A stretch of DNA of 64,000 nt, from positions 1 through 64,000 of the forward strand of contig CACVAX010000052.1 in NCBI GenBank assembly GCA_902727935.1, given 5' to 3'. This DNA comes from an uncultured Sulfurovum sp. GTDB taxonomy: Bacteria; Campylobacterota; Campylobacteria; Campylobacterales; Sulfurovaceae. Both the position numbers and the translations under genes were made by a program. Below the pieces are notes generated by a model. The model did not search any database. It had not been told where the DNA came from and saw only the letters and a list, made by a program, of their open reading frames with translations. Positions 1-8,079 of this stretch are shown piece after piece (position 1 is the first letter of the stretch; every line of letters starts with the position of its first letter).

Positions 1-392
1 GTTAAACGAATTATTAAAGTTACCTCTACAACACTCTCTTATGGAAAATATACCAAAGAAACACATCGCTATATTTCAAGTTTAGATGTTGATGCCAAAA
101 CTTTTTTACATATTATCAGAAGCCATTTTTAGATGTTGATGCCAAAACTTTTTTACATATTATCAGAAGCCATTGGAAAATTGAGAATTCACTTCATTAT
201 GTTAAAGATGTTAGCTTTGAAGAAGATGCTTGTCGTACTCGAACAGGTTAAATCCCATTTGTTCAAACTATGATTAGAAATTTAGCTATTAATTTTATCA
301 ATCTTAACAATTTTTCCAATATAAAACAAGCTAGAAAACTCTTTGCTTGGAGTCCTCATAGGCTTTTTAATTTACAGAGTTTTCTTCTTTAG
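1..392 (+). pseudogene. ISAs1-family transposase, 3' remnant
   Basis: The translated pieces match the C-terminal part of ISAs1/H-repeat transposases: an [19 protein letters not shown]-like stretch followed by CRTRTG and a closing NLAIN motif, ending with a TAG at 390-392. The frame is broken at least twice. A 47-bp tandem duplication (81-174) shifts the frame and creates a stop right after the RSH residues, and a TAA interrupts the RTG-x-P region near 250. The 5' part lies outside the window. No terminal inverted repeat was recognised downstream. This is a dead copy; the family call is from motif recognition. Confidence 0.82.
81..174. repeat. Perfect 47-bp tandem duplication
   Basis: Bases 81-127 are repeated exactly as 128-174. 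The unit length is not a multiple of three, so the duplication shifts the transposase frame and puts a stop at the junction. The copies show no divergence, so the event looks recent relative to the other damage in the element. Confidence 0.95.
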
Positions 393-401
393 AGTTTAAA
401 C

Positions 402-650
402 TTGAATTACCGTGCAACATGTGCAATTATTGCACTACTTACAACCTCATCACATGCTAAACAAGGGGTTTACATCGTTGAACCTTTTTCATGTGAAGTA
501 GCACTATTAAACTACCACCATTTGACCGAGACAGTAAAAGAAAATAATCCACCATTTGTTCAAACTCAATTAGAATTATCTTTGAGATTGACTAGAGAAG
601 AGTTAGCAGAACATAGTGAGTGTAACAGCACTGTAAGCGAGGTGAAGTAA
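402..650 (+). CDS. Small secreted protein of unknown function
   Basis: An 82-residue product with an N-terminal signal-like segment (about residues 1-19, hydrophobic core ending SSHA) and a short polar mature part. The only available start is TTG at 402, because an in-frame TAG, the stop of the upstream transposase remnant, sits at 390-392. The native start or promoter may therefore have been replaced by the insertion. Its TAA overlaps the ATG of the next gene by one base, which suggests translational coupling. I do not recognise a family. It probably works with the membrane protein encoded next, but that is inference from the overlap only. Confidence 0.55.
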   Translation: MNYRATCAIIALLTTSSHAKQGVYIVEPFSCEVALLNYHHLTETVKENNPPFVQTQLELSLRLTREELAEHSECNSTVSEVK

Positions 651-2455
651 TGGCAACTAATAACCCTTTACTTACCGACTACAACACCATGGAGCAAATT
701 AACCAAGAGAACGATTTAACAGCCATTGAAGTACAAAGGGGCGTGGGTTCTTATTTTCCTATCTTTGTATCTTTGGGAATTACGCTTTACGGCTTCTATT
801 TGTTTCTTCAAACCATTGTCGAGAGTAGTATAGTGATTTATGGAACATTAACTTTTTTAGGTGTGTTACTGGTGTATATTGAACATCATAGAGCAGGATT
901 AATTTCTGATTATTTAGGGTCAAGGCTGGAAAAGCTGGTGAATAAATTAGCCACTATTCCTACTATTGGGCTGATGGTTGGTATGGCTATAACTGTTCTG
1001 TTTATTGCACTTGATACATGGGGAGCGATGCAAAGTGCTGATAGTATTGAGCGAATGCTAGTTAATGGGATTGTTAAAAATTCTGAACAATACAAACTAG
1101 AAGACGCAAAGGCAAAGAGTGGGGTTAATGAAGCAAATGTATATCAGACTCAATTAAGAGAATGGAGAACAGCTAAAAGTAGTCATGATAGCTCATGTGA
1201 TAAAGCATGGAGATTACCAACATACAGAACTAAGAACGGAGAATGTAAAGATAAATTCACACAATCAGAACCCACAAAAGTTTCTAGTGCTGGTGGAACT
1301 ATTCCCATAGCTACTTATAACAGTATGGAAGCACAAGCGAAAAAAGATGTGGCTGGTTATAGGAAAATGTTCTTTTGGGTATTTCTTGGATTTTCAATCT
1401 TATTAAATTATTTCGCAATGGCTTCATTTTTTAATCAGTACCGAGCAAAAAGAAAAGAGTTAACAGCCGAAGTGATAGACGAACTCACCAACCGAATGGA
1501 ATTAATGAATGCTGAAAAGATTAATAAACTTTCTTTGAGTACTAAAGCCCAAAAGCAAAAGCTAGAAGAGAAGAATGTGATTGATGTGGAGATTGAGAAA
1601 GAGACTTATAATATCGTTATAGCTAAGAGAGCTAAAGCATTAACGCGTAAACGTGAGATACCTTTGAAGATAGCAAATAATGAAAGTTTGATGGAGAACA
1701 CAAAGGCTGGGCATGTTGTTAATCCGTTTGCTAATGATTCAGAATTTGACCCTCATAACCAATATAAGCACAACGGAAAAATATACCACCATAACGACCC
1801 CATAACGACAGAAGAACAAGCTATGGCTAAATCTTCCATGTATTTCGGAGAGAACAGCAAACGCAACGCAGAATTTAAAGGCGATGTAGAGTGGCTAAGT
1901 GATACCGAGCTTAAAACACATTCAATTTCTAACTGGAAACAAGACATATTTTTTAACGTAGACGATTTAATAAAGCTTGTTGATAATAACATTGCTTTCT
2001 TTTGTGTATCAAGTTTTGGTTTATCTAAGAGGATAAAAAGCGAAGAAAAATATTTACAATTTGAAGCGTTTTGTTATGATAGACAAAAAGAAAGAGATAG
2101 TCTAAACAATGTTACAGTTCAACCGTTAAACGAAGAGCAAGAAAATAACCTACAAAATACCCAACCGTTAAACGAGTCCGTTATAACGAAGAAAAAAGAA
2201 ACTGAACCGTTAAACGAGTCCGTTAAACGAATGGACTTAAAAAACTATTCCACTGGTGACTTAGAGCTTATAGATTTACTTTGGAAACAAAGAACCGTTA
2301 AACGGAATGACCAACTAGAAACAAGGGATAATGTTTTAAAGATTATTGGTGATAATAAAAACAATACTTTGAGGCTTAGGAACTTATATAAAAAGTTACT
2401 GGAAGATGATTATATTTATAAGCGTGTTGGTTATTTTGCTAAGGTGGAAATATAA
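650..2455 (+). CDS. Unknown multi-pass membrane protein with cytoplasmic C-terminal domain
   Basis: A 601-residue protein. Hydrophobic segments lie at about residues 35-54, 60-77, 104-122 and 238-262. A Cys-containing soluble loop lies between the third and fourth, and a charged coiled-coil-like stretch at about 265-330. The last 80 residues are basic and helical and look like a winged-helix fold, but I cannot name a family. The coding DNA for residues about 490-552 carries six copies of a short DNA repeat in two reading frames (separate entry). One-base overlap with the preceding small gene. Its position beside a dead IS and before a 560-bp empty stretch suggests it belongs to an old mobile element. 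Confidence 0.6.
   Translation: MATNNPLLTDYNTMEQINQENDLTAIEVQRGVGSYFPIFVSLGITLYGFYLFLQTIVESSIVIYGTLTFLGVLLVYIEHHRAGLISDYLGSRLEKLVNKLATIPTIGLMVGMAITVLFIALDTWGAMQSADSIERMLVNGIVKNSEQYKLEDAKAKSGVNEANVYQTQLREWRTAKSSHDSSCDKAWRLPTYRTKNGECKDKFTQSEPTKVSSAGGTIPIATYNSMEAQAKKDVAGYRKMFFWVFLGFSILLNYFAMASFFNQYRAKRKELTAEVIDELTNRMELMNAEKINKLSLSTKAQKQKLEEKNVIDVEIEKETYNIVIAKRAKALTRKREIPLKIANNESLMENTKAGHVVNPFANDSEFDPHNQYKHNGKIYHHNDPITTEEQAMAKSSMYFGENSKRNAEFKGDVEWLSDTELKTHSISNWKQDIFFNVDDLIKLVDNNIAFFCVSSFGLSKRIKSEEKYLQFEAFCYDRQKERDSLNNVTVQPLNEEQENNLQNTQPLNESVITKKKETEPLNESVKRMDLKNYSTGDLELIDLLWKQRTVKRNDQLETRDNVLKIIGDNKNNTLRLRNLYKKLLEDDYIYKRVGYFAKVEI
2123..2305. repeat. Cluster of CCGTTAAACG repeats inside the coding sequence
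   Basis: Exact CCGTTAAACG occurs at 2123, 2165, 2207, 2220 and 2295, and a variant CCGTTATAACG at 2178. The 9-mer core CGTTAAACG is a dyad (CGTT-A-AACG). Three copies read as Pro-Leu-Asn-Glu in the gene's frame and three are shifted by one base and read as Ser/Thr-Val-Lys/Ile. The repetition is therefore at DNA level, not protein level. Two pairs have 13-bp spacing (2165/2178, 2207/2220). It resembles a set of iterons or operator sites. Confidence 0.75.
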
Positions 2456-3013
2456 TCTTAAACCATGTGGGCTACCCAGTCCACATTTAAAATTACTTCA
2501 ATAACTCCTTTTTTCAAAATATTTTTTTTAATTATTCTCTTTTCATCTATTAAGTAGGAATTGAACCGAATACGCAAAAGGTGCAATTTAATTATTATGC
2601 TATAATAGCACTCTACAAACACTTACAAGAAATCATCAATTTTTATCAAAAATCAGTTAAAAAGTAGGGTAGCATAGACCTATAGTAGTCATAATAGTAG
2701 TCATTTTTTAAAGTGTTATTTTATAAACCCCTAAAAATAGGTAACCAAGGGTAACATATTGGGCGACCTCGTCCCAAACTTTAATCTAATAGAATTCAAT
2801 AACCTCTTTAAAGCCCCAAAAAACAATTATCTTATCTTCATTTATCGTTTAAGTTAGTCCAATATGTAGTAGTCACATCTAAGGTTTTGATTACTTATGG
2901 GTATAGTTTTATTGGGTACTTATTTATATAGATTTTCAGAACGTTAATAATAGAAATAGCTTATATGCTATAATCTGTAATAAAAAAATAGAACAAATTT
3001 TAGGGAAAAAGAA
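2456..3013. other. 560-bp intergenic region without a gene
   Basis: No open frame with coding character was found. It holds a short dyad after the upstream gene (2465-2470 with 2481-2486, weak terminator), an extended -10 (TGC-TATAAT) at 2598-2606 with no gene just downstream, three copies of TAGTAGTCA (two 12 bp apart at 2682-2703, one at 2877-2885), a small dyad at 2759-2777, and the promoter of the next gene. The repeats could be protein-binding sites of a former mobile element; nothing proves this. Confidence 0.5.
2966..2974 (+). promoter_or_regulatory. Extended -10 promoter of the kinase-like gene
   Basis: TGC followed by a perfect TATAAT, 39 bases before the ATG at 3014. A purine-rich AGGGAAAAAG lies just ahead of the start. 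No good -35 is visible, as is common in Campylobacterota. Confidence 0.6.
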
Positions 3014-4033
3014 ATGGGAAAAAATCATTTAGCTGTAGGACATAAACTTGGTGGGCATTATGAGGTAGTGCAGGTATTGGGTGAGGATGACTTTGAGATT
3101 CTTTATTGGGTTAAAGACTTACACATGGCTGGACAGAATTTTGTACTTAAAGAGCTTTTTCTTTTGGCGTATGCTTCTCGTGCAGGAGATAATAGTGTGC
3201 AAGTTATGGCAAAATCTAAACAGGTTTTTGAGCAGACAAAAGAAGATATTATTTCAGAGATAGAAGTTTTAAAAACACATCAAGCTTTTGATGCTCCTAA
3301 GGTGTATGGTTATTTTGAAGAGAACAATACGGTTTATACTATTATGGAGTTTATTAATAATCCGAATCTTTCAATCTATTTAGACCTTAGTACCCAGAGT
3401 GGAACAGTTCAGCCCCTGATCAAAGAAGAAGCTCCTCTTAAAATGGAAGAAAATAAAATAAAAATAACAAACAGGGAAACAGAAACAGGGAAAGAGGAAA
3501 AGAAGCCTAAATCCACCATATTTTTGAAGATTTTAATTGTACTGGCGTTGCTTTTAATCGGACTTTATATTTATAGTACCAATATGATTGAAGAACATAA
3601 AGAGACAGTAAATAATAAATCTGAAGAAATTGTTGTTAAGAACGTGCCTATTAATCATCCTCCTTTGGAAGATAAGGTAAAAGAAAAAAAAGATGAAAAT
3701 ATTTCTTCTTCAATCGAAGCCAAAGAGGAAAATGAAAACAAAAAACCAGAGGGTGCGAGTTATATTGAAGAGGGTGAAATAGCTGTATCTGAACCCATAT
3801 CCATACCGACACTTGATGTTGAATCTGAATTACAGATTGAAGATGTCTCTAATCTTCCTGATGCTGAAGTTTATGTCGATGAAACGCTAGATTCAGAGGA
3901 TGTTTTAGAAACTCCAGTGGAGTTTGAAGAAGCTGTTAGATATGAACCAAATATTGTTAATTCACCTACGAATCAAACTCCTTTATCCAATGAAGTTAAA
4001 CCAAATATTTCGTTGGGAACACGAATTAATTAG
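3014..4033 (+). CDS. Membrane-anchored half kinase (N-lobe only), pseudokinase-like
   Basis: 339 residues. Residues about 14-120 resemble the N-lobe of a Ser/Thr protein kinase: a degenerate glycine loop (VLGEDDFEILYWV), an ATP-lysine-like position in FVLKE (K46), a helix-C region and a hinge-like IMEFI. The similarity stops there; no HRD, DFG or APE motif follows. Next come a transmembrane helix (about 168-188) and a Glu/Lys/Pro-rich tail of about 150 residues, so the tail is predicted periplasmic. Catalysis is unlikely. It could be a deletion derivative of a full kinase or a sensor/scaffold. Only 5 bp separate it from the next gene, suggesting an operon. Confidence 0.6.
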   Translation: MGKNHLAVGHKLGGHYEVVQVLGEDDFEILYWVKDLHMAGQNFVLKELFLLAYASRAGDNSVQVMAKSKQVFEQTKEDIISEIEVLKTHQAFDAPKVYGYFEENNTVYTIMEFINNPNLSIYLDLSTQSGTVQPLIKEEAPLKMEENKIKITNRETETGKEEKKPKSTIFLKILIVLALLLIGLYIYSTNMIEEHKETVNNKSEEIVVKNVPINHPPLEDKVKEKKDENISSSIEAKEENENKKPEGASYIEEGEIAVSEPISIPTLDVESELQIEDVSNLPDAEVYVDETLDSEDVLETPVEFEEAVRYEPNIVNSPTNQTPLSNEVKPNISLGTRIN

Positions 4034-4038
4034 TCAAC

Positions 4039-4638
4039 ATGTTTGAAGTTGCCGAATATATAGGGATAATTGCTTTTGCCATTAGTGGTTTTTTTGTGGG
4101 GGTACGAGCCAAACTAGATTTCTTGGGGGTACTTATTTCAGTATTCTTAACAGCTTTTGGTGGGGGTATCATTCGTGATATTATTGTTGACCGAACACCT
4201 TATACATTTACACATAGTATGCCAGGAATTATTGTTATCTCTTTGATGGTATTGCTTATCTTATTTAAGTTTCATAAACGTGAAAGCATTGAGAATAGAG
4301 CTTTTTTTATCATTAGTGATTCCATTGGCTTGGTCTCCTTTAGTGTTACAGGAGCGATTATTGCTTTAGAGTCAGGGGTGAATTTAACAGGGGTGTTAGC
4401 TTTGGCATTTATGACAGCCGTTGGTGGAGGAATTACCAGGGATATTATTATTAATGAAGTGCCTTTTGTATTTAAAACGGGGTTTTATGGAACAGTGGCA
4501 CTTTTGGTAGGTATGTTGATGTATCTTTTAGATGAATTTTTTTGGGTTAATATCTACACAACCACAACTGTTTTTCTGATTGGGGTGCTTATTCGTGTCA
4601 TTGCGTACTACCGAAAATGGTCGATTCCCTTAGTTTAG
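4039..4638 (+). CDS. TRIC-type cation channel family protein (UPF0126)
   Basis: 199 residues and about seven hydrophobic segments, the usual size for the family. Two internally repeated halves each carry the signature GGGIIRDII/GGGITRDII (near residues 41-51 and 127-137), characteristic of the UPF0126/YadS/YicG family, the bacterial relatives of trimeric intracellular cation channels. It acts in the cytoplasmic membrane, probably as a potassium-type channel; the substrate is inferred from the family. The start ATG lies 5 bases after the kinase-like gene's stop. Confidence 0.88.
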   Translation: MFEVAEYIGIIAFAISGFFVGVRAKLDFLGVLISVFLTAFGGGIIRDIIVDRTPYTFTHSMPGIIVISLMVLLILFKFHKRESIENRAFFIISDSIGLVSFSVTGAIIALESGVNLTGVLALAFMTAVGGGITRDIIINEVPFVFKTGFYGTVALLVGMLMYLLDEFFWVNIYTTTTVFLIGVLIRVIAYYRKWSIPLV

Positions 4639-4743
4639 AGTAAATAGCCATTATTAAGTGAATACTAGCTCAATAAATAGTGTGTTAAAAGTGATTATTA
4701 GTTATAATTTTTTTACTTAATAAATTAAATTACCTTAAAGAGT

Positions 4744-5106
4744 ATGATGACTTACCTCTATTTTATTTCTAATAAACGTCAATCTGTGGTTAAGATAGGC
4801 GTTGCTAACAAACCTCTTAGTCGACTGCGTACATTTCAAACAGCCAATCATGAAGAGCTTACTATTTTAAGAGTGATTAAAGTTGCAAATAGAGAAACAG
4901 CTTTTCAACTGGAATCAGCTTTACATGAAAAGTTTAAAAAGTATCATATTCGTGGAGAATGGTTTAAACTGACGCGTACAGTCGTTCATTTTATTCAAAC
5001 CTATCAAGCAACAAAAGTTTCAGTGCTTGAAGAGTTCATTGAGTATTTAAGTACGATTGCACTGACTTTAATAATTGCTTTAGTTCTCATCCTTATTTTT
5101 AACTAA
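4744..5106 (+). CDS. GIY-YIG-like (T5orf172/MUG113) protein with C-terminal membrane helix
   Basis: 120 residues. The N-terminal 80 match the T5orf172/MUG113 branch of GIY-YIG domains: YLYFI and VKIG at the GIY-YIG positions, followed by an Arg-rich RLRTFQTAN, a Glu-Leu-His (ALHEKF) and GEWF. Residues about 96-118 form a single hydrophobic helix at the extreme C-terminus, so the protein would be tail-anchored in the inner membrane, which is unusual for a nuclease fold. Nuclease activity is not shown. It stands alone between two short intergenic gaps. Confidence 0.72.
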   Translation: MMTYLYFISNKRQSVVKIGVANKPLSRLRTFQTANHEELTILRVIKVANRETAFQLESALHEKFKKYHIRGEWFKLTRTVVHFIQTYQATKVSVLEEFIEYLSTIALTLIIALVLILIFN

Positions 5107-5171
5107 TAGTTTTAGCCTCAATTGTTTTAGTCACTATTGGGTAAAATTATACAATTTAGAGAGGTGATAGC

Positions 5172-6731
5172 ATGAGTAAAGAAATTATTAAAATATTTGA
5201 TACAACACTTAGAGACGGAGAGCAAAGCCCTGGGGCTTCTATGAATACAGAAGAGAAGATTCAGATTGCGATTCAGTTGGAGAAACTAGGAGTAGACATT
5301 ATAGAAGCAGGGTTTGCAGCAGCGAGTCCTGGTGATTTTGATGCCATTGAAAAGATTGCACAACGTGTGACAAAATCAACCGTCTGTTCTTTAGCAAGAG
5401 CAACAGATGCAGATGTAAAAGCAGCAGGTGAGGCGATAGCTAGAGCCAATATGAAGCGAATTCATACCTTTATTGCTACTTCAAAAATCCACATGGAACA
5501 TAAACTTAAAATGACCCCTGATGAGGTGATAAAACGTGCCGTTAGAGCCGTTTCGTATGCCCGTGAATTTGTGGAGGATGTTGAGTTTTCATGTGAAGAT
5601 GCAGGGCGAAGTGACATCGGTTTTATGAAAGAGATTACAGATGCTGTTATTGAGGCTGGTGCTTCCACCATTAACTTACCCGATACAGTAGGCTTTAGAT
5701 TGCCTTTTGAGATAGGGGAGATGGTGAAGATAATGTCCCAATACACCAAAGATAGAGCCATTATCTCGGTACACAATCACAATGATTTAGGTTTAGGGGT
5801 TGCCAACTCCTTTGAAGCAGTGATTAATGGAGCACGACAAGTTGAATGTACCATTAACGGGCTTGGAGAACGTGCTGGAAATGCTGCATTAGAAGAGATA
5901 GTGATGGCACTCAAAGTACGTGGCGATGTTTTTTCCAAATACAAAACAAACATCAACACCAAAGAGATTTATCCAAGTAGCCGTTTAATTGCAAATATAA
6001 CAGGCATCGAACCTCAACCAAACAAAGCCATTGTCGGTAAAAATGCCTTTGCTCATGAGAGTGGGATTCATCAAGATGGTATGTTGAAAAATCGTGAGAC
6101 TTATGAGATTATGAGTCCTGAGAGTATTGGTTTGGTGAAAAATAATACTTTAGTATTGGGTAAACATTCAGGACGGGCTGCCTTCAAAGACAAGTTAGCC
6201 AAATTAGGATTTACCTTAGAAAAAGAGGCACTTAATGCTTCTTTTGAGCGTTTTAAAATTTTAGCAGATAGAAAAAAAGATATCTATGATGATGATTTAA
6301 GAGCGTTGGTCACCAATGAAATGACCAAAGGCGTACAAGTCTATGAGTTGATTTCTTTACAGTTAATGGATTGTTCCAATGGTGTTCCCTCGGCAGCTGT
6401 CAAGATACGAAAAGAGAATGAAGAGCTTATGGAAGCTGGAATAGGTGAAGGAACAATTGATGCTATTTTTAAAACCATTGACCGAATTTCTGGTTTTGAA
6501 GGAACACTCAAAAGCTACAAAGTAAAGTCGGTAACCGAAGGGAAAGATGCCTTAGCTTCTGTAACGGTTAAAGTCTCTTTTTCAGAAGAAGAACCAGCCA
6601 TTATTGGGCATGGTGTGCATATTGATACCATGTTAGCAAGTGCTAGAGCCTACATTGGTGCATTGAACTCTTACCTTAGCATGGCTGGAAAATTGAAGAA
6701 GAGGTATAGTGATACTAACAGTACGGTGTAG
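5172..6731 (+). CDS. leuA: 2-isopropylmalate synthase
   Basis: 519 residues, full length for the bacterial enzyme. It condenses acetyl-CoA with 2-oxoisovalerate in the first step of leucine synthesis in the cytoplasm. The N-terminal TIM barrel shows the metal and substrate motif [15 protein letters not shown] (residues about 10-24), HNHNDLG near 200 and GERAGN near 230. The C-terminal third, after an [10 protein letters not shown] motif, is the allosteric leucine-binding domain. The ATG is preceded by GAGAGGTGAT. It is monocistronic here; a large inverted repeat follows 17 bp after the stop. Confidence 0.96.
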   Translation: MSKEIIKIFDTTLRDGEQSPGASMNTEEKIQIAIQLEKLGVDIIEAGFAAASPGDFDAIEKIAQRVTKSTVCSLARATDADVKAAGEAIARANMKRIHTFIATSKIHMEHKLKMTPDEVIKRAVRAVSYAREFVEDVEFSCEDAGRSDIGFMKEITDAVIEAGASTINLPDTVGFRLPFEIGEMVKIMSQYTKDRAIISVHNHNDLGLGVANSFEAVINGARQVECTINGLGERAGNAALEEIVMALKVRGDVFSKYKTNINTKEIYPSSRLIANITGIEPQPNKAIVGKNAFAHESGIHQDGMLKNRETYEIMSPESIGLVKNNTLVLGKHSGRAAFKDKLAKLGFTLEKEALNASFERFKILADRKKDIYDDDLRALVTNEMTKGVQVYELISLQLMDCSNGVPSAAVKIRKENEELMEAGIGEGTIDAIFKTIDRISGFEGTLKSYKVKSVTEGKDALASVTVKVSFSEEEPAIIGHGVHIDTMLASARAYIGALNSYLSMAGKLKKRYSDTNSTV

Positions 6732-6748
6732 ACTGTTAGTATTAGAAT

Positions 6749-6790
6749 CCTAATAGGATTGTGTTATACTAGTAATACAATCCTATTAGG
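6749..6790. promoter_or_regulatory. Large inverted repeat over the ATPase promoter and Shine-Dalgarno
   Basis: Arms 6749-6762 and 6777-6790 (14 bp, perfect) extend inward by four more pairs, one of them G-T, leaving a 6-base centre (6767-6772). A -10-like TTATACT lies at the centre and the right arm contains the AGGAG ribosome-binding site of the gene starting at 6800. It is well placed either as an operator or as an RNA hairpin that hides the ribosome-binding site. It could also help end leuA transcripts, though there is only a short T-run after it. Confidence 0.7.
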
Positions 6791-6799
6791 AGTTTTTCC

Positions 6800-8020
6800 A
6801 TGTTAGAGAATTTTTTTCAACTCAGTCAAAATTATGTCTTAAACTACAAGCAAGTGTACGTACGTTATTTTTTAAAAACGCATGATTTATCAAATCGCTT
6901 TTCAATTATTTCTGGACAAAGAGGAATTGGTAAAACAACAGCGATTATAGAATATATGCAACAACAATACTCCGACCTTTACACCACAAAAGCACTCTAT
7001 ATTCAAGCTGACCATTTTTTGTTAGGGGATGTTTCACTTTATGAGATAGCTGATGAGTTTGTAAAAATGGGTGGAGAGTTACTTTGTATTGATGAGATTC
7101 ATAAGTATTTTAATTGGTCGCAAGAGTTAAAAAGTATTAACGATACTTTTAGAGAATTAAAACTTTTGGTTTCGGGTAGTTCAGCATTAGAGATACACAA
7201 AGGTTCTTATGATTTAAGTAGAAGAGCTTTGGTTTACAGTATGAAAGGTATGAGCTTCCGTGAGTTTTTAGAAATTCGTTTAGAGTTAGAATTACCGTCA
7301 ATTAAACTACAAAGTTTACTTTTAGAACATCAGCCATTTAGTCAAGAAATCATAGATAAACTTGCTACTAAAAAAGAGAAGATATTACCTCTATTTAATG
7401 AATATTTAAAAGTTGGGTACTACCCTTATTATTTTGAATATAACAATCAAGAGCAGTTTTATTTGGCATTAGAACAAAACATACATACAACCATAGAGAG
7501 TGACTTACTTTCAGTTTATCCATCCTTAACAGGTCTTAGTATTAAAAAGCTCAAATCTTTACTGAAAGTCATCTCAGCTTCTGTACCATTTATTCCAGAT
7601 ATGAAAAAACTTAAAGGAATTATTGGTGTGGGGGATGAACGTACTTTAAAAAACTATTTAAAATACCTTGAAGATGCTGGACTCATAAAGATGTTAATGA
7701 AAAGTTCAAGAGGTTTAGGGAGTATTGAAAAACCTGAAAAAATATATTTGGACAATAGTAATTTACTCTTTACTTCAAGTGCTGAGATTGGAACGGTAAG
7801 GGAGACATTTTTTATGAATCAAGTAAGTAAAGACCATGAAATAATTGCTCCTAAAAATGGAGACTTTTTAGTAGATGAAACATACTGGTTTGAAGTAGGT
7901 GGTAAAAATAAAAGCTTCAAACAAATCAAAGAGATGAACAATTCATTTGTTGCTGCTGATGAAATTGAACGTGGATTTGGTAATAAGATTCCTCTTTGGT
8001 TGTTTGGGTTTTTGTATTAA
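6800..8020 (+). CDS. AAA-type ATPase with DUF4143 C-terminal domain
   Basis: 406 residues. Walker A GQRGIGKTT at 39-47 and Walker B LLCIDE at 94-99, followed by a sensor-like VSGSSA, place it in the AAA_14/DUF4143 group. The C-terminal part includes a winged-helix-like segment and ends with a nuclease-fold-like element (FLVDETYWFEVGGK, a D-x(n)-E-x-G-x-K pattern). The function of this widespread family is not settled; copies are often found near mobile or toxin-antitoxin genes, as here. The start at 6800 has AGGAG inside the inverted repeat. Confidence 0.85.
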   Translation: MLENFFQLSQNYVLNYKQVYVRYFLKTHDLSNRFSIISGQRGIGKTTAIIEYMQQQYSDLYTTKALYIQADHFLLGDVSLYEIADEFVKMGGELLCIDEIHKYFNWSQELKSINDTFRELKLLVSGSSALEIHKGSYDLSRRALVYSMKGMSFREFLEIRLELELPSIKLQSLLLEHQPFSQEIIDKLATKKEKILPLFNEYLKVGYYPYYFEYNNQEQFYLALEQNIHTTIESDLLSVYPSLTGLSIKKLKSLLKVISASVPFIPDMKKLKGIIGVGDERTLKNYLKYLEDAGLIKMLMKSSRGLGSIEKPEKIYLDNSNLLFTSSAEIGTVRETFFMNQVSKDHEIIAPKNGDFLVDETYWFEVGGKNKSFKQIKEMNNSFVAADEIERGFGNKIPLWLFGFLY

Positions 8021-8079
8021 GATTTAACGAGTATATTTAATTCATATTGTGTTACACTTGTCATACATAAAGGATATAT

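Noticed and set aside
1-12. GTTAAACGA at the window edge, like the repeats at 2123-2305
   Set aside because: It falls in the normal transposase reading and lacks the leading CC, so chance is more likely.
2555-2590. A GAATTGAACC-like stretch that recalls the reverse of a tRNA T-arm
   Set aside because: The flanking arms do not pair and no acceptor, anticodon or D-arm can be built on the minus strand.
2682-2885. TAGTAGTCA repeats as a CRISPR array
   Set aside because: Only three short copies with irregular spacing and no nearby cas genes.
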